A DNA stretch of 64,000 bases from Caulobacter ginsengisoli (GCF_030814835.1 NZ_JAUSVS010000001.1:935001-999000); one strand, 5' to 3'; counted from the first letter of the stretch, positions 25,268 to 34,734 are shown. Notes: a model not told the origin generated them from the letters alone. Translations and numbers: made by a program.

Positions 25268-26485
25268 TCAGGCCCCTAGCTTGTTGTGGGCGCGGCCGAG
25301 GATCTCGTCCGCGTTGGTGAGGAAGCGTTTGACGTTGCGGGCCGCCTGCCGGATGCGGTGCTCGTTCTCGACCAGTCCGATACGCACATAGCCCTCGCCA
25401 TATTCGCCAAAGCCCAGGCCCGGCGCCACCGCCACCCCGGCCTCTTCGACCAGCAGGCGCGAGAACAGCATCGACCCCGCTTCCCGATACGGCTCGGGGA
25501 TCGGCGCCCAGGCGAACATCGAGGCCGGCGGGCTGGGAATGTCCCACCCTGCCCGCTTCATGGACGAGACCAGCACGTCCCTGCGCGATTTATAGATGGC
25601 CCGGATCTCGTCGACACAGTCCTGCGGCCCGTTCAGCGCCGCCGAGGCCGCGACCTGGATGGGCAGGAAGGCGCCGTAGTCGAGATAGGACTTCACCCGC
25701 GCCAGGGCCGCGCAGATCCGCTCGTTGCCCACCACCATGCCGCAGCGCCAGCCGGCCATGGCGTAGGTCTTGGACAGCGAATTGACCTCGACGGCGATGT
25801 CCTTGGCGCCCTCGACCTGCAGGACCGAGGGGGGCGGGTTGTCGTCGAAATAGATCTCGGAATAGGCGATGTCGGAGATGACCAGCAGCTCGTGCTTCTT
25901 CGCCAGCCGAATGGCTTCCTTGTAGAAGTCGAGGTCCACCCACTGCGCCGTCGGGTTGGACGGATAGCTGAGGATCAGCACGCTGGGCGGCGGGGCGGAA
26001 TGGCGCACCGCGCGGTCGACGCCGGCCAGATATTCCTCGGGCGAGAGGGCGGGCACATGGCGGATCACCCCGCCAGCCATGATGAAGCCGAAGGCGTGGA
26101 TCGGATAAGCGGGGTTGGGGCAGATGACCACGTCGCCGGGGGCGGTCAGGGCCTGGGCCAGGTTGGCGAACCCCTCCTTCGACCCCAGGGTGGCGATGAC
26201 CTCGCGGTCGGGGTCCAGCTTCACGCCAAAGCGGCGGTCGTAGTAGCCGGCCATGGCCCGGCGCAGGCCGATGATGCCCTTGGAGGCGGAATAGCGGCCG
26301 GCCTTGGGGTCGCGGGCGGTCTCGACCAGTTTCTCGACGATATGCTTAGGGGTCGGCATGTCCGGGTTGCCCATGCCGAAGTCGATGATGTCGATCCCCT
26401 GGGCGCGCAGCCGCGCCTTGATCTTGTTGACCTCTTCGAAAACGTAAGGCGGCAGGCGCCGGATGCGGTGGAACTCGGGGGTCAT
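25268..26485 (-). CDS. Class I aminotransferase (AlaC/DapL-like)
   Basis: A 405-residue PLP aminotransferase. PLP Lys is K239 in NSLSKTYAMAGWR; other landmarks are IDFGMGNPDMPTP, SKGIIGLRRAMAGYYDRRFG, ICPNPAYPIH and LSYPSNPTAQ. It resembles alanine:glutamate transaminases (AlaC) and LL-diaminopimelate aminotransferases; placement before hom suggests a role near aspartate-family synthesis, but the substrate is not fixed. The ATG at 26485 is preferred; 26 in-frame upstream residues are Arg-rich and not conserved. Confidence 0.88.
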   Translation of the reverse strand: MTPEFHRIRRLPPYVFEEVNKIKARLRAQGIDIIDFGMGNPDMPTPKHIVEKLVETARDPKAGRYSASKGIIGLRRAMAGYYDRRFGVKLDPDREVIATLGSKEGFANLAQALTAPGDVVICPNPAYPIHAFGFIMAGGVIRHVPALSPEEYLAGVDRAVRHSAPPPSVLILSYPSNPTAQWVDLDFYKEAIRLAKKHELLVISDIAYSEIYFDDNPPPSVLQVEGAKDIAVEVNSLSKTYAMAGWRCGMVVGNERICAALARVKSYLDYGAFLPIQVAASAALNGPQDCVDEIRAIYKSRRDVLVSSMKRAGWDIPSPPASMFAWAPIPEPYREAGSMLFSRLLVEEAGVAVAPGLGFGEYGEGYVRIGLVENEHRIRQAARNVKRFLTNADEILGRAHNKLGA

Positions 26486-26598
26486 GAAGGGCTCTTTGCG
26501 CCATCCTTGGCGCGCCTGGAGCGGAAGTCGCGCATGGATAGCCTCACGCGGAGGCCCGGCCAAGCGGGTTGCTGGAAGATTATGCCCCCGACTGACGC

Positions 26599-27063
26599 CT
26601 AGTGCGGCCGCGGGGGCGGGCTAGCCTTGGCGCGAAGAGCTCGGGCATAGGCTTCGGAGCTGGCCACTTCCGCGTCGGTGGGCGCGTTGACCGTGCCGAC
26701 CTTGGCTTCGGTCATGGCCTGGGCGGCGAAGGCGTCGGTTTCAGACAGGGTCCAGGTCGAGGGCGCGGTGGCGGCGATCAGCGCCTCGGCGGTCTGCTGC
26801 TGGCCGGTGACGTCGGCCTTGTACTGATCGGCCGTCTTCAGGTCGGTCGGCGCCTCGGGAATGCTGGCGAAGGTCGGATAGTCGCCCGGCGCGTTCAGCA
26901 CGTCGGCCACGGCGGCCGCCGCCGGCGACTTCTGGTCGATGGGCGGGGCGGCGAAGGTCTCGTCCACGGTCGGCAGGCCCGCGCAGGCGCAGAGCAGCAG
27001 GCCGGCGCCGGCGATCAGGGCCAGGCGGGAAGCGGTTTTGAAAGTTCGCGTTTCGCCGTTCAT
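26599..27063 (-). CDS. Small lipoprotein of unknown function
   Basis: A 154-residue protein with a leader and lipobox LLCAC (IAGAGLLLCACAGLP). The mature part is rich in Ala, Thr, Asp and Pro, with NAPGDYPTFASIPEAPTDLK and a likely coiled or helical region, and ends in a PPPRPH tail. I do not recognise a named family, although the 'YP.f..iP..P.dl.' pattern occurs in short envelope lipoproteins of Caulobacterales. It is divergent from phaC, sharing a 78-base upstream region. Confidence 0.7.
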   Translation of the reverse strand: MNGETRTFKTASRLALIAGAGLLLCACAGLPTVDETFAAPPIDQKSPAAAAVADVLNAPGDYPTFASIPEAPTDLKTADQYKADVTGQQQTAEALIAATAPSTWTLSETDAFAAQAMTEAKVGTVNAPTDAEVASSEAYARALRAKASPPPRPH

Positions 27064-27141
27064 TTCAACCCTGGTCTTATGCGATGATTGCGGCGAACAA
27101 AAGAGCGCGCGCGAATGCCGCCGAAAGCAGAGGAAGCAGCC

Positions 27142-29091
27142 ATGGCCGACTCCAAGTCCGGTAAACCGGCCAAAAAGGGCAAATCCGCCGCCAAGTCCTC
27201 TGGCAAAACCGCCAAGCCCAAAGCCGCGCCGAAGCCCGAGCCCGCCGCGGCCCCGCAGCCCAAGCCTCAGGCGCAGGCCGCCCCGCCGCCGATGCCCGAC
27301 CCCGCCGCCTTCCTCAGCAGCGAGCAGCGGGCCAATCTCGAAAAGCTGTCGACCAACCTGGCCCGGGCCGCCTTCACCGCCCAGGGCGCCATAGCCGAAG
27401 CCGCCCTGCGCCAGGCCGAGAGCCCGGCGGCGCTCAACTCCGACCCCTTCCACGTCGCCCCGGCCCTGACCCAGGTGATGAGCGGCCTGGCCGCCCAGCC
27501 CGACCGGGTCATGCGGGCGCAAGCGGACCTGTTCTCCCGCTATCTGGACCTGTGGCAGTCCACCGCCCGCCGCATGGCCGGCGAGGAAACCACGCCGGTG
27601 GTCGAGCCCTCCAAGGGCGACAAGCGCTTCAACGATCCCGACTGGGGCGCCCACCCCATGTTCGACGTGATGAAGCAGTCGTACCTCTTGACCTCCAACT
27701 GGCTGAACGACCTGGTCGCCGAGGTCGAGGGCGTTGATCCCATCGAAAAGCGCCGGGTCGAGTTCTTCACCCGCATGCTGACCGACGCCATCTCACCGTC
27801 GAACTTCCTGATGTCCAACCCCGTCGCCCTCAAGCAGGCGATGGAGTCCAAGGGCGAATCCCTGCTCCAGGGCATGGAGAACTTCGCCGCCGATCTGCAG
27901 CGCGGCGGCGGCCAGCTGGCCATCAGCCAGACCGACATGGCCAAGTTCAAGGTCGGGGAAAACGTCGCCACCGCGCCCGGCAAGGTGGTCTACCAGAACG
28001 ATATCCTGCAGCTCCTGCAGTTCGATCCGACGACCGATGAGGTGCACGAGATCCCGCTGCTGATCTTCACGCCGTGGATCAACAAGTTCTACATCATCGA
28101 TCTTCGCCCGGACAATTCGATGGTCCGCTGGCTGACCAGCCAGGGCTTCACCGTCTTCGTGACCTCCTGGGTCAACCCGACCGAGGATCTGGCCGCCAAG
28201 ACCTTCGAGGACTACCTCAAGGAGGGCATCTACGACGCCTCGGCCCAGGCGATGAAGCAGGCCGGCACGGACCGGGTGAACGCCGTCGGCTACTGCATCG
28301 GCGGCACGCTGCTCAGCTGCGCCCTGGCCCACATGGCCGCCAAGGGCGACAAGCGGATCAATTCGGCCACCTTCTTCGCCGCCCAGCAGGATTTCACCGA
28401 GGCGGGCGACCTGAAGCTGTTCGTCGACGACGCCTGGCTGGCCGATATCGAAAAGCAGATGGACAACGCCGGCGGCTTCCTGCCCAGCAAGTCGATGGCC
28501 GACACCTTCAACATGCTGCGCGGCAACGACCTGATCTGGTCGTTCTTCGTCAACAACTACCTGATGGGCAAGGAGCCCAAGCCCTTCGACCTGCTGTTCT
28601 GGAACAGCGACCAGACCCGCATGCCCAAGGCGCTGCACCTCTTCTATCTGCGCCACTTCTACAAGGACAACGAGCTGGGGCTGGGCAAGCTGGTGCTCGA
28701 CGGCGAGACGCTGGATCTGGGCAAGGTGAAGACCCCGATCTACGTCCAGTCCAGCAAGGACGACCACATCGCCCCCCTGCGCAGCGTCTTCCGCGGCGCC
28801 AAGCTGTTCGGCGGCCCGACCACCTTCACCATGGCGGGCTCTGGCCACATCGCCGGGGTGATCAACCACCCGGACGCCAGGAAATACCAGCACTGGACCA
28901 ATGACGCCCTGCCCGCCTCTATCGAGGAATGGCAGGCGGGCGCGGTCGAACACCCGGGGTCGTGGTGGCCACACTGGGGAGCGTGGCTGGCCGAGCGGTC
29001 GGGGAAGATGGTCCCGGCGCGAGACCCGACCAAGGGGCCGCTGAAGGCGATCGAGGATGCGCCGGGAAGTTTTGTGAAGGTGCGGTCCTAG
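27142..29091 (+). CDS. phaC: Class I poly(3-hydroxyalkanoate) synthase
   Basis: A 649-residue PHA synthase. Residues 1-55 are a Lys/Ala/Pro-rich low-complexity leader, then the PhaC N-domain, then the alpha/beta hydrolase core. The lipase-like box is GYCIGGTLL with catalytic Cys385, the acid lies in QSSKDDHIAP and the His in AGSGHIAGVINHP. It polymerises (R)-3-hydroxyacyl-CoA on the granule surface. The chosen ATG at 27142 follows AGAGGAAG; in-frame ATG at 27115 is an alternative. The leader is longer than in typical PhaC proteins. Confidence 0.95.
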   Translation: MADSKSGKPAKKGKSAAKSSGKTAKPKAAPKPEPAAAPQPKPQAQAAPPPMPDPAAFLSSEQRANLEKLSTNLARAAFTAQGAIAEAALRQAESPAALNSDPFHVAPALTQVMSGLAAQPDRVMRAQADLFSRYLDLWQSTARRMAGEETTPVVEPSKGDKRFNDPDWGAHPMFDVMKQSYLLTSNWLNDLVAEVEGVDPIEKRRVEFFTRMLTDAISPSNFLMSNPVALKQAMESKGESLLQGMENFAADLQRGGGQLAISQTDMAKFKVGENVATAPGKVVYQNDILQLLQFDPTTDEVHEIPLLIFTPWINKFYIIDLRPDNSMVRWLTSQGFTVFVTSWVNPTEDLAAKTFEDYLKEGIYDASAQAMKQAGTDRVNAVGYCIGGTLLSCALAHMAAKGDKRINSATFFAAQQDFTEAGDLKLFVDDAWLADIEKQMDNAGGFLPSKSMADTFNMLRGNDLIWSFFVNNYLMGKEPKPFDLLFWNSDQTRMPKALHLFYLRHFYKDNELGLGKLVLDGETLDLGKVKTPIYVQSSKDDHIAPLRSVFRGAKLFGGPTTFTMAGSGHIAGVINHPDARKYQHWTNDALPASIEEWQAGAVEHPGSWWPHWGAWLAERSGKMVPARDPTKGPLKAIEDAPGSFVKVRS

Positions 29092-29189
29092 AGCGGCGGC
29101 GCCAGAATGTCAGCCGAGGCTAGGTACCGAAGCGGGATTCATACTGGCCGGACACCCGCAACTTCAGACCAGTGTTCTGGGGGACGAAA

Positions 29190-29936
29190 ATGAGCAAGGC
29201 CGGTTTGGTTTGCTCGGCGACCATGGGATTGGTTTTCGCCTTTGCGGCGTCGGAGGCATCAGCGGCGGTCACCCCACAGCAGGCAGCCCGCATGGACGGT
29301 GTGGCCCGCTATGCTGTGGTTCAGTCCTTCTGCGTGAAGATTGGTTTTCAGGTCGATGAGTCGGCCGCCAGTGCCGCCTACGATGCCTTGGTAAACGACC
29401 CGCGTTTCGTCGGCATGACGCGCGCCGAGCTGGATGCCACGTTCGATTCAAGTATCCAGCGGGTGGGTGCCGTCTTCAGCCGCGACAGCAAAGCAGCGGC
29501 CTCGAAGGCTGGAAGCCTCGACGCACGGCCAGTCATCGAAGCGTTTTTCAGGCGTATCGACGCTGTGTGCTTGGAAGCCAGCACCGACCCTGTGTTTTCA
29601 CGGGCCTTCAAAGCAGCGTCCCCTGAGGTCCGCGGCGCGACTCGCACCGCCCTTGTGGGCGACCTAATGGCAAAAGGCGGGCAGGCGAGTTGGCAGACGC
29701 CTGTCATGCGAGCGCGAGCCGATCTGTTATACATTACCGGAGCCTGTAGCGCGCGGCTCCCTCGCCAGGACGTAGAGAGATACAGCGCACTGGTAGATAA
29801 GGCGGCAACTGAAAAAGAGCGCGCCTATTACAGCGACTCATTGCGCGATGGCCTAGACGCCGCAAGCGAACTGGGTTTCGACGACGGGCAGTGCCGCCGT
29901 CTGACTGCGACCTATTCCGCCGCCGTGACTTTTTGA
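29190..29936 (+). CDS. Secreted hypothetical protein, lower GC than neighbours
   Basis: A 248-residue protein with a signal peptide ending SEASAAV. I recognise no family. The mature part is mostly helical, with four Cys spread so that two disulfides are possible (VVQSFCVKIG, AVCLEAS, ITGACSARL, DDGQCRRL). Codon choice includes TTA, GTA, GCA and AAA more often than the flanking genes, hinting at recent acquisition or weak expression. The ATG at 29190 has GGGGGA upstream; a second in-frame ATG six codons earlier lacks it. Confidence 0.65.
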   Translation: MSKAGLVCSATMGLVFAFAASEASAAVTPQQAARMDGVARYAVVQSFCVKIGFQVDESAASAAYDALVNDPRFVGMTRAELDATFDSSIQRVGAVFSRDSKAAASKAGSLDARPVIEAFFRRIDAVCLEASTDPVFSRAFKAASPEVRGATRTALVGDLMAKGGQASWQTPVMRARADLLYITGACSARLPRQDVERYSALVDKAATEKERAYYSDSLRDGLDAASELGFDDGQCRRLTATYSAAVTF

Positions 29937-29969
29937 AGGGCTGTACTCCGCCTCACGCACCCCACTCCT

Positions 29970-30413
29970 TCAGAGCGGCCGCGCCAGCGTCGGCCGTTCC
30001 CAGGTGATCTCCTGGCCCGGCGGGTCGACGCCGATATCGATGGCGCCCATGCGACGATAGAAGTCCGCCGCCTCCGGGTTCGATTTGATAATGACCGTCT
30101 CAGCGGACAGCAGGCCCGCCCGTTCCAACATGTGCTCGAACAGCCGCCGTCCCACGCCCCGGCCTTGGAAGGCGTCGGCGGTGAAGAAGAGGTCCAGTTC
30201 CTGGTCCCGACCGTGCGGGATCAGCTGGTAGAATCCGGCCGCCTCGCCGTTTTCCTCCAGCAGCCAGATTTCGTGACCCATCTCAGGCACGACCCAGCCG
30301 GCGGAGAACCGTTCGATCATCGCCCTGGCGGCGGGACGGTCATAGCCGTTGCTGGTGGCCATCATCTGGCGGAGCACAACGGTATCGGCGGGCGTTGCTG
30401 GGCGGAAAGTCAT
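29970..30413 (-). CDS. GNAT-family N-acetyltransferase
   Basis: A 147-residue GNAT protein. Acetyl-CoA binding motif A is AFQGRGVGRRLFEHMLERAG, after the strand DQELDLFFTADAF; the C-terminal SNPEAADFYRRMGAIDIG is motif B. It transfers an acetyl group to an unknown amine. ATG at 30413. It lies between the secreted orphan (convergent) and a large palindromic repeat. Confidence 0.88.
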   Translation of the reverse strand: MTFRPATPADTVVLRQMMATSNGYDRPAARAMIERFSAGWVVPEMGHEIWLLEENGEAAGFYQLIPHGRDQELDLFFTADAFQGRGVGRRLFEHMLERAGLLSAETVIIKSNPEAADFYRRMGAIDIGVDPPGQEITWERPTLARPL

Positions 30414-30454
30414 GTCCGAAGCCGTGGAAGATTGAGCACCGACCTAACCACACC

Positions 30455-30556
30455 CCGCATCCCCAGCGAAAGCTGGGGCCCATGAGTGAGGCTCCGCCCG
30501 CACGGGCTTTGCGGTCCATCTGCCCTCATGGGCCCCAGCTTTCGCTGGGGATGCGG
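30455..30556. repeat. REP-like inverted pair with perfect 32-base arms
   Basis: The left arm is 30455-30486 and the right arm 30525-30556, exact reverse complements over 32 bases, with a 38-base loop. Each arm alone folds as CCCCAGC-GAAA-GCTGGGG, a GNRA-type tetraloop hairpin, followed by CCCATGAG. It lies between argC and the GNAT gene. Confidence 0.85.
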
Positions 30557-30574
30557 AGGTTGAGAGGTGGAGGG

Positions 30575-31519
30575 CTACAGCCCCGCCTGCTCGTTCAGCC
30601 CCAGCATCAGGTTGAGGTTCTGCACTGCCGCCCCCGAGGCGCCCTTGCCCAGGTTGTCGAGCTGGGCGACCAGGCGGGCCTGGTTGGAGTTGTCCGAGCC
30701 GAACACGAAGAGGCGCATGCGGTTGGTGCCGTTGAGGTCTTCCGGGCCCAGGGTCTTCAGCTCGCGGCATTCGGCCAGGCTGGCGACCTCGACGAAATGT
30801 TCGTGCTGGTAGTGGTCGACCAGGACGGCGTGGAGTTCCTCCAGCGAAGTGGCCGGCAGCAGGCCCATCTGTAGCGGCACCTCGACCAGCATGCCCTGCC
30901 GGTAGCGGCCGACGGCCGGCATGAACAGTGGCCGGTTCAACAGGCCCGAATAGGCCTGCATCTCGGGCACATGCTTGTGCGAAAGACCCAGGCCGTAGAG
31001 CCGATAGGGAACCTCGGTGTAGTCGGGTGAAGCCTTGTCCTCGAACTCGGCGATCATCGGATTGCCGCCCCCGCTGTAGCCGGAGACGGCGCTGACCGCG
31101 ATCGGATAGTCCTCGGACAGCAGGCCGGCGGTCACCAGCGGCCGGATCAGGGCGATGGCGCCAGTCGGGTAGCAGCCGGGGTTGCTGACCCGCTTGGAAT
31201 TGGCGATCTCAACTCGCTGGCCCGGGTCCAGCTCCGGAAAGCCATAGGCCCAGCCCTCGGCCGTGCGGTGGGCGGTCGAGGCGTCGATGATCCTGGTCTC
31301 GGGGTTGGTGACCAGTTCGACCGCCTCGATGGCGGCGGCGTCGGGCAGGCAGAGGATCACCGCGTCGGCGGCGTTCATCAGCGGCGCGCGCACCGCCGGG
31401 TCCTTGCGATGGGCCGGATCGATATGCAGCAGCTCCAGATCCTGGCGGTCGGCAAGACGCTCGCGGATCTGCAGACCCGTCGTACCAGCCTCGCCGTCGA
31501 TGAACACCTTGTGGGCCAT
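30575..31519 (-). CDS. argC: N-acetyl-gamma-glutamyl-phosphate reductase
   Basis: A 314-residue short-type (class 2) ArgC. The Rossmann region is [19 protein letters not shown], the catalytic Cys is C116 in [13 protein letters not shown], followed by VSGYSGGG and the His-containing [14 protein letters not shown]. It reduces N-acetylglutamyl phosphate in arginine synthesis. The ATG at 31519 begins the conserved sequence; an in-frame start 11 codons upstream is weaker and lies in the rpsI terminator region. Confidence 0.94.
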   Translation of the reverse strand: MAHKVFIDGEAGTTGLQIRERLADRQDLELLHIDPAHRKDPAVRAPLMNAADAVILCLPDAAAIEAVELVTNPETRIIDASTAHRTAEGWAYGFPELDPGQRVEIANSKRVSNPGCYPTGAIALIRPLVTAGLLSEDYPIAVSAVSGYSGGGNPMIAEFEDKASPDYTEVPYRLYGLGLSHKHVPEMQAYSGLLNRPLFMPAVGRYRQGMLVEVPLQMGLLPATSLEELHAVLVDHYQHEHFVEVASLAECRELKTLGPEDLNGTNRMRLFVFGSDNSNQARLVAQLDNLGKGASGAAVQNLNLMLGLNEQAGL

Positions 31520-31550
31520 GTCTGTACCCTCCCAGCCATGATTGGCAGCC

Positions 31551-31586
31551 AAAGAAAAAGGGCGCTTCGGTTTCCCGAAGCGCCCT
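31551..31586 (-). terminator. Rho-independent terminator after rpsI
   Basis: Read on the minus strand: AGGGCGCTTCGG, a GAAA loop, CCGAAGCGCCCT, then TTTTCTTT. A 12-base GC-rich stem followed by a T-run 25 bases after the rpsI stop is a classic intrinsic terminator, separating the ribosomal operon from argC. Confidence 0.9.
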
Positions 31587-31613
31587 CTGTAACGCGAGAA
31601 ATGGCTCTCGCGA

Positions 31614-32078
31614 CTAGCGCTTCGAGAACTGGAAGCTACGGCGGGCCTTGGCCTTGCCGTACTTCTTACGCTCGACGACGCGGCTGTCGCGGGTCAGGAA
31701 GCCGTGCGGCTTCAGCACGCCGCGCAGGCCGGGCTCGTAATAGGTCAGGGCCTTGGAGATGCCGTGACGCACCGCGCCGGCCTGGCCCGAGAGGCCCGAA
31801 CCCTGCACGGAGACGACCACGTCGAACTGGCCGAGCCGGTCGGCGATTTCCAGCGGCTGGGCGATCATCATCCGCAGCACGGGGCGAGCGAAATAGACTT
31901 CCTGGTCGCGGCCGTTGACGGTGATCACGCCCTTGCCGGGCTTGATCCAGACGCGGGCGATGGCGTTCTTGCGCTTGCCGGTGGCATAGGCGCGGCCCAG
32001 GGCGTCGACCTTGCGCTCGGCGGGGGCGACTTCGGGATTGGAAGACAGGCTCTGCAGAGCCTCGAGACCTTCGGCCAT
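31614..32078 (-). CDS. rpsI: 30S ribosomal protein S9
   Basis: A 154-residue S9. Core motifs are [34 protein letters not shown], and the C-terminal basic tail [11 protein letters not shown] that reaches the ribosomal P site. Its N-terminal extension is usual in alphaproteobacteria. It follows rplM by 2 bases, the standard L13-S9 operon, and is closed by an intrinsic terminator. Confidence 0.98.
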   Translation of the reverse strand: MAEGLEALQSLSSNPEVAPAERKVDALGRAYATGKRKNAIARVWIKPGKGVITVNGRDQEVYFARPVLRMMIAQPLEIADRLGQFDVVVSVQGSGLSGQAGAVRHGISKALTYYEPGLRGVLKPHGFLTRDSRVVERKKYGKAKARRSFQFSKR

Positions 32079-32080
32079 GC

Positions 32081-32551
32081 TCAGACGCTCCGGGTGTTCT
32101 TGGCGTTCTTTTCAGCGAACGCGATGGTTTCGGGGTTCTGGGCGGCGTGCGGATGCTCGGCGCCGGCATAGATCTTCAGGTGGGTCATCTGCTTGCGCGC
32201 CAGGGGGCTTTCCTTGGGCAGCATGCGCTCGACGGCCTTTTCCAGCACCCGCTCGGGGAAACGCCCGGTCAGTTGCTTGCCAGCGGTGATCTGCTTGATG
32301 CCGCCGGGGTGGCCGGTGTGGCGGTAATAGATCTTCTGCTCGAGCTTGCGGCCCGTGAACTTCACCTTGTCGGCGTTGACGATGACGACATGGTCGCCGC
32401 AGTCGACGTGCGGGGTGTAATCAGCGCGATGCTTGCCGCGCAGGCGCATGGCGACGAACGTGGCGAGACGGCCGACAACGACGTTCTCGGCATCGATCAC
32501 GATCCAGGCCTTCTCGACCTCGGCGGGCTTCAGAGAAGCCGTGGTCTTCAT
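32081..32551 (-). CDS. rplM: 50S ribosomal protein L13
   Basis: A 156-residue L13. It has [40 protein letters not shown] and the [14 protein letters not shown] signature. It binds 23S rRNA early in assembly. Two ATG codons are adjacent (32554 and 32551); I chose the second, which gives the family start [10 protein letters not shown] strong sigma-70-like promoter lies about 60 bases upstream. Confidence 0.97.
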   Translation of the reverse strand: MKTTASLKPAEVEKAWIVIDAENVVVGRLATFVAMRLRGKHRADYTPHVDCGDHVVIVNADKVKFTGRKLEQKIYYRHTGHPGGIKQITAGKQLTGRFPERVLEKAVERMLPKESPLARKQMTHLKIYAGAEHPHAAQNPETIAFAEKNAKNTRSV

Positions 32552-32609
32552 CATGGGAACAGATCCGGTTAGAGCGACGGCCTAACGGGGCCATCGACGT
32601 GAGGGGCGG

Positions 32610-32638
32610 CTGATACTGGCGCGCCGTCACATTGTCAA
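32610..32638 (-). promoter_or_regulatory. Sigma-70-type promoter for rplM-rpsI
   Basis: On the minus strand: TTGACA (32638-32633), a 17-base spacer, TATCAG (32615-32610). The consensus -35 and ideal spacing upstream of a ribosomal operon make this a good housekeeping promoter prediction, leaving a leader of about 50 bases. Confidence 0.75.
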
Positions 32639-32707
32639 CCGCGAGATGGGCTCAAGGCGTTATTTCACAACGGTTTTCTCGATACGGTATCATGATACCA
32701 CATCGAT

Positions 32708-33739
32708 CTAGAGTCGCCGGACCCGCCAGGCGAAGCCGGTGGCCAGGGCCAGCACGATGAGCGCCATGATCTGGTGCGGCATGGCCAGCCACAGGGGCGT
32801 GACGGCCAACAGGGTGGCGATGCCCAGCAGGGCCTGCACCGTCACCCCTGCCCCCACCGCCAGGGCCAGACTGCGCGCCTGCGGGGCGAGGTAGCGCGAG
32901 CCCCAGCCGCGCCAGGCCAGGGTCAGGCCGGCGGCCAGCAGCAGATAGGCGCCGAGGCGATGGTGCAGCTGCACCGAGGCGGCGTTGTGGGCGATGGTGG
33001 CCCAGAAGGTCTTGCCGGCGTAGTCGGCCGGCCAGAGGTCGCCGTTCATCAGCGGCCAGTCGTTGTAGACCTGTCCGGCATGGTTGCCGGCCACCAGGGC
33101 GCCCAGCAGGCACTGCAGCAACACCCCGCCCAGGAAGACCAGCGACCAGACCCGCCAGCGGGTCGGCTGGCTCTGCCGCGCCTTGCCGCTCAGGGCTTCC
33201 AGGCCGGTCCAGATCAGCAGGATGAAGAGGATGAAGGCCAGGCCCAGATGGATCGCCAGCCGCTCGGGCGCGACATAGACGCGGTGAACCAGGCCGCTGG
33301 CCACCATCCACCAGCCGACCAGCCCCTGCAGACCGCCCATGGCGAAGAGGCCCACGCACGGCAGGATCAGCCGGCGCGGGATCATCCGGCGGACCAGGAA
33401 GAAGATGAAGGGGACGGCGAAGGCGACGCCGACGAGGCGACCCAGCAGGCGATGGGTCCATTCCCACCAGTAGATGCCCTTGAAAGCCTCCAGGGTCATG
33501 GTCGGATTGACCAGGGCGAACTGCGGGATCTGGCGATAGCGCGAGAACTCGACCTGCCAGTCGTGGTCCGACATCGGCGGCAGGGCGCCGCTGATCGGCC
33601 GCCATTCGGTGATCGAGAGGCCCGAGCCGGTCAGCCGGGTCGCCCCGCCCACGACCACCATGGCCATGACCAGCAGCGCGACACCGAACAGCCACAGGGC
33701 GACGGCGTTCGAACGGTCCGAACGAAGAAACGAGGTCAT
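32708..33739 (-). CDS. ctaA: Heme A synthase (COX15/CtaA)
   Basis: A 343-residue membrane protein with eight predicted transmembrane segments. Heme-ligand histidines lie in the expected [33 protein letters not shown] and MPHQIMAL segments. The [16 protein letters not shown] signature marks the alphaproteobacterial/mitochondrial type. It oxidises heme O to heme A for cytochrome aa3 oxidase. The ATG at 33739 gives a short cytoplasmic N-terminus before helix 1. It is followed by the rplM promoter region. Confidence 0.95.
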   Translation of the reverse strand: MTSFLRSDRSNAVALWLFGVALLVMAMVVVGGATRLTGSGLSITEWRPISGALPPMSDHDWQVEFSRYRQIPQFALVNPTMTLEAFKGIYWWEWTHRLLGRLVGVAFAVPFIFFLVRRMIPRRLILPCVGLFAMGGLQGLVGWWMVASGLVHRVYVAPERLAIHLGLAFILFILLIWTGLEALSGKARQSQPTRWRVWSLVFLGGVLLQCLLGALVAGNHAGQVYNDWPLMNGDLWPADYAGKTFWATIAHNAASVQLHHRLGAYLLLAAGLTLAWRGWGSRYLAPQARSLALAVGAGVTVQALLGIATLLAVTPLWLAMPHQIMALIVLALATGFAWRVRRL

Positions 33740-33817
33740 TGACGCGACAAGCCGTCCCTTGGAGGCCTAAGTTGGGCGCTCGGGGTTTAGATAGACAGCA
33801 AGCCAAGGTCCAGCGCC

Positions 33818-34063
33818 ATGCCGCTTCCCAGCCTGTTCGGGGTGGTCCTGATCGGCCTGATAGCCGGGACGCTGGCCCGCTGGCTGCTGGGCGCGCGCCT
33901 GGGCCTGTTCGTCACCCTGGCGGTGGGCGTGGCCGGCGCCATCCTGGGGGCCATGGTGACCGACTGGCTGTCCCTGCCCGTCGCGGGTTTGCTGGTCATG
34001 CTGGGCGCGGCCGTGGTCGGGGCAGTGGCGCTGCTCTCGGTGCTGACCCTGGTCAGGCGCTGA
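33818..34063 (+). CDS. Small membrane protein, GlsB/YeaQ/YmgE-like
   Basis: An 81-residue protein with three hydrophobic segments and the Gly-rich pattern GVVLIGLIAGTLARWLLGAR of the transglycosylase-associated (GlsB/YeaQ/YmgE) family. The family is often induced by general stress; function is unknown. A second member follows 57 bases downstream, so the pair may be a duplication. No clear EcfG-type promoter was found. Confidence 0.75.
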   Translation: MPLPSLFGVVLIGLIAGTLARWLLGARLGLFVTLAVGVAGAILGAMVTDWLSLPVAGLLVMLGAAVVGAVALLSVLTLVRR

Positions 34064-34120
34064 ACGGAACCAACCCCGGGGCGGGGAATTCAAACGCCAC
34101 GGGTTTAGGGAGCTGAAACC

Positions 34121-34372
34121 ATGATGCAAATCCTCATCTTCATTCTGATCGGCATCTTCGTCGGCTGGGTCGCCAGCCTGGCGATGAACCGCCACCACGG
34201 CCTGATCGTCAACCTGGTCATCGGCGTGGTCGGCAGCCTGATCGGCCACTACCTGTTTTCGGCGTTGAAAATCTCGCTTCCCCTGCCAGCCCTTTGGGCG
34301 GACCTGTTGGTCTCGATCATCGGGGCCATCATCCTGCTGTTCATCCTCGGCCTTTTCCGCCGCCGGGCATAA
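34121..34372 (+). CDS. Small membrane protein, GlsB/YeaQ/YmgE-like
   Basis: An 83-residue protein with three transmembrane segments: LIFILIGIFVGWVASLAM, LIVNLVIGVVGSLIGHYL and the terminal IIGAIILLFILGLF, ending in RRRA. It is a paralogue of the preceding small membrane protein, with the same G-rich first helix pattern. GGGAGC lies before the ATG. Predicted inner-membrane protein of unknown function. Confidence 0.8.
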   Translation: MMQILIFILIGIFVGWVASLAMNRHHGLIVNLVIGVVGSLIGHYLFSALKISLPLPALWADLLVSIIGAIILLFILGLFRRRA

Positions 34373-34438
34373 GCCCAACCCCCTTGCCTTAGGGCGCGTC
34401 CTGGCCGAAGCACGCCTTCGGAAACCGGAGACGCGCCC

Positions 34439-34642
34439 ATGGGCCCTCGCCTGCGCAAACTGATCGGCGGACTGGCGATGCTGGTCTTCCTGGCCGCGTA
34501 CGTCGTCCTGGCCGTGACCCTGGTCGACTACCTGCCCCGCTGGGGCTGGCTGAAGGGCCTCTATTTCATCGTCGTTGGGATCGGCTGGGGCGTTCCGCTG
34601 ATTCCCCTGCTGACCTGGATGGACAAGGGGAAGTGGCGGTGA
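34439..34642 (+). CDS. DUF2842 family membrane protein
   Basis: A 67-residue protein with two transmembrane segments. The pattern RKLIGGLAMLVFLAAYVVLA, then WLKGLYFIVVGIGWGVPLIP and the terminal LLTWMDKGKW, matches DUF2842, which is confined to alphaproteobacteria and has no known function. GGAG precedes the ATG by 8 bases. It ends 15 bases before tRNA-Pro on the opposite strand. Confidence 0.85.
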   Translation: MGPRLRKLIGGLAMLVFLAAYVVLAVTLVDYLPRWGWLKGLYFIVVGIGWGVPLIPLLTWMDKGKWR

Positions 34643-34657
34643 AGGCAGAAGCGAGAA

Positions 34658-34734
<77 letters not shown>

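Noticed and set aside
34066..34090. GGAAC followed 16 bases later by AATT as an EcfG general-stress promoter for the second YeaQ-like gene
   Set aside because: The -10 element should be CGTT; AATT does not match, and the spacing alone is not evidence.
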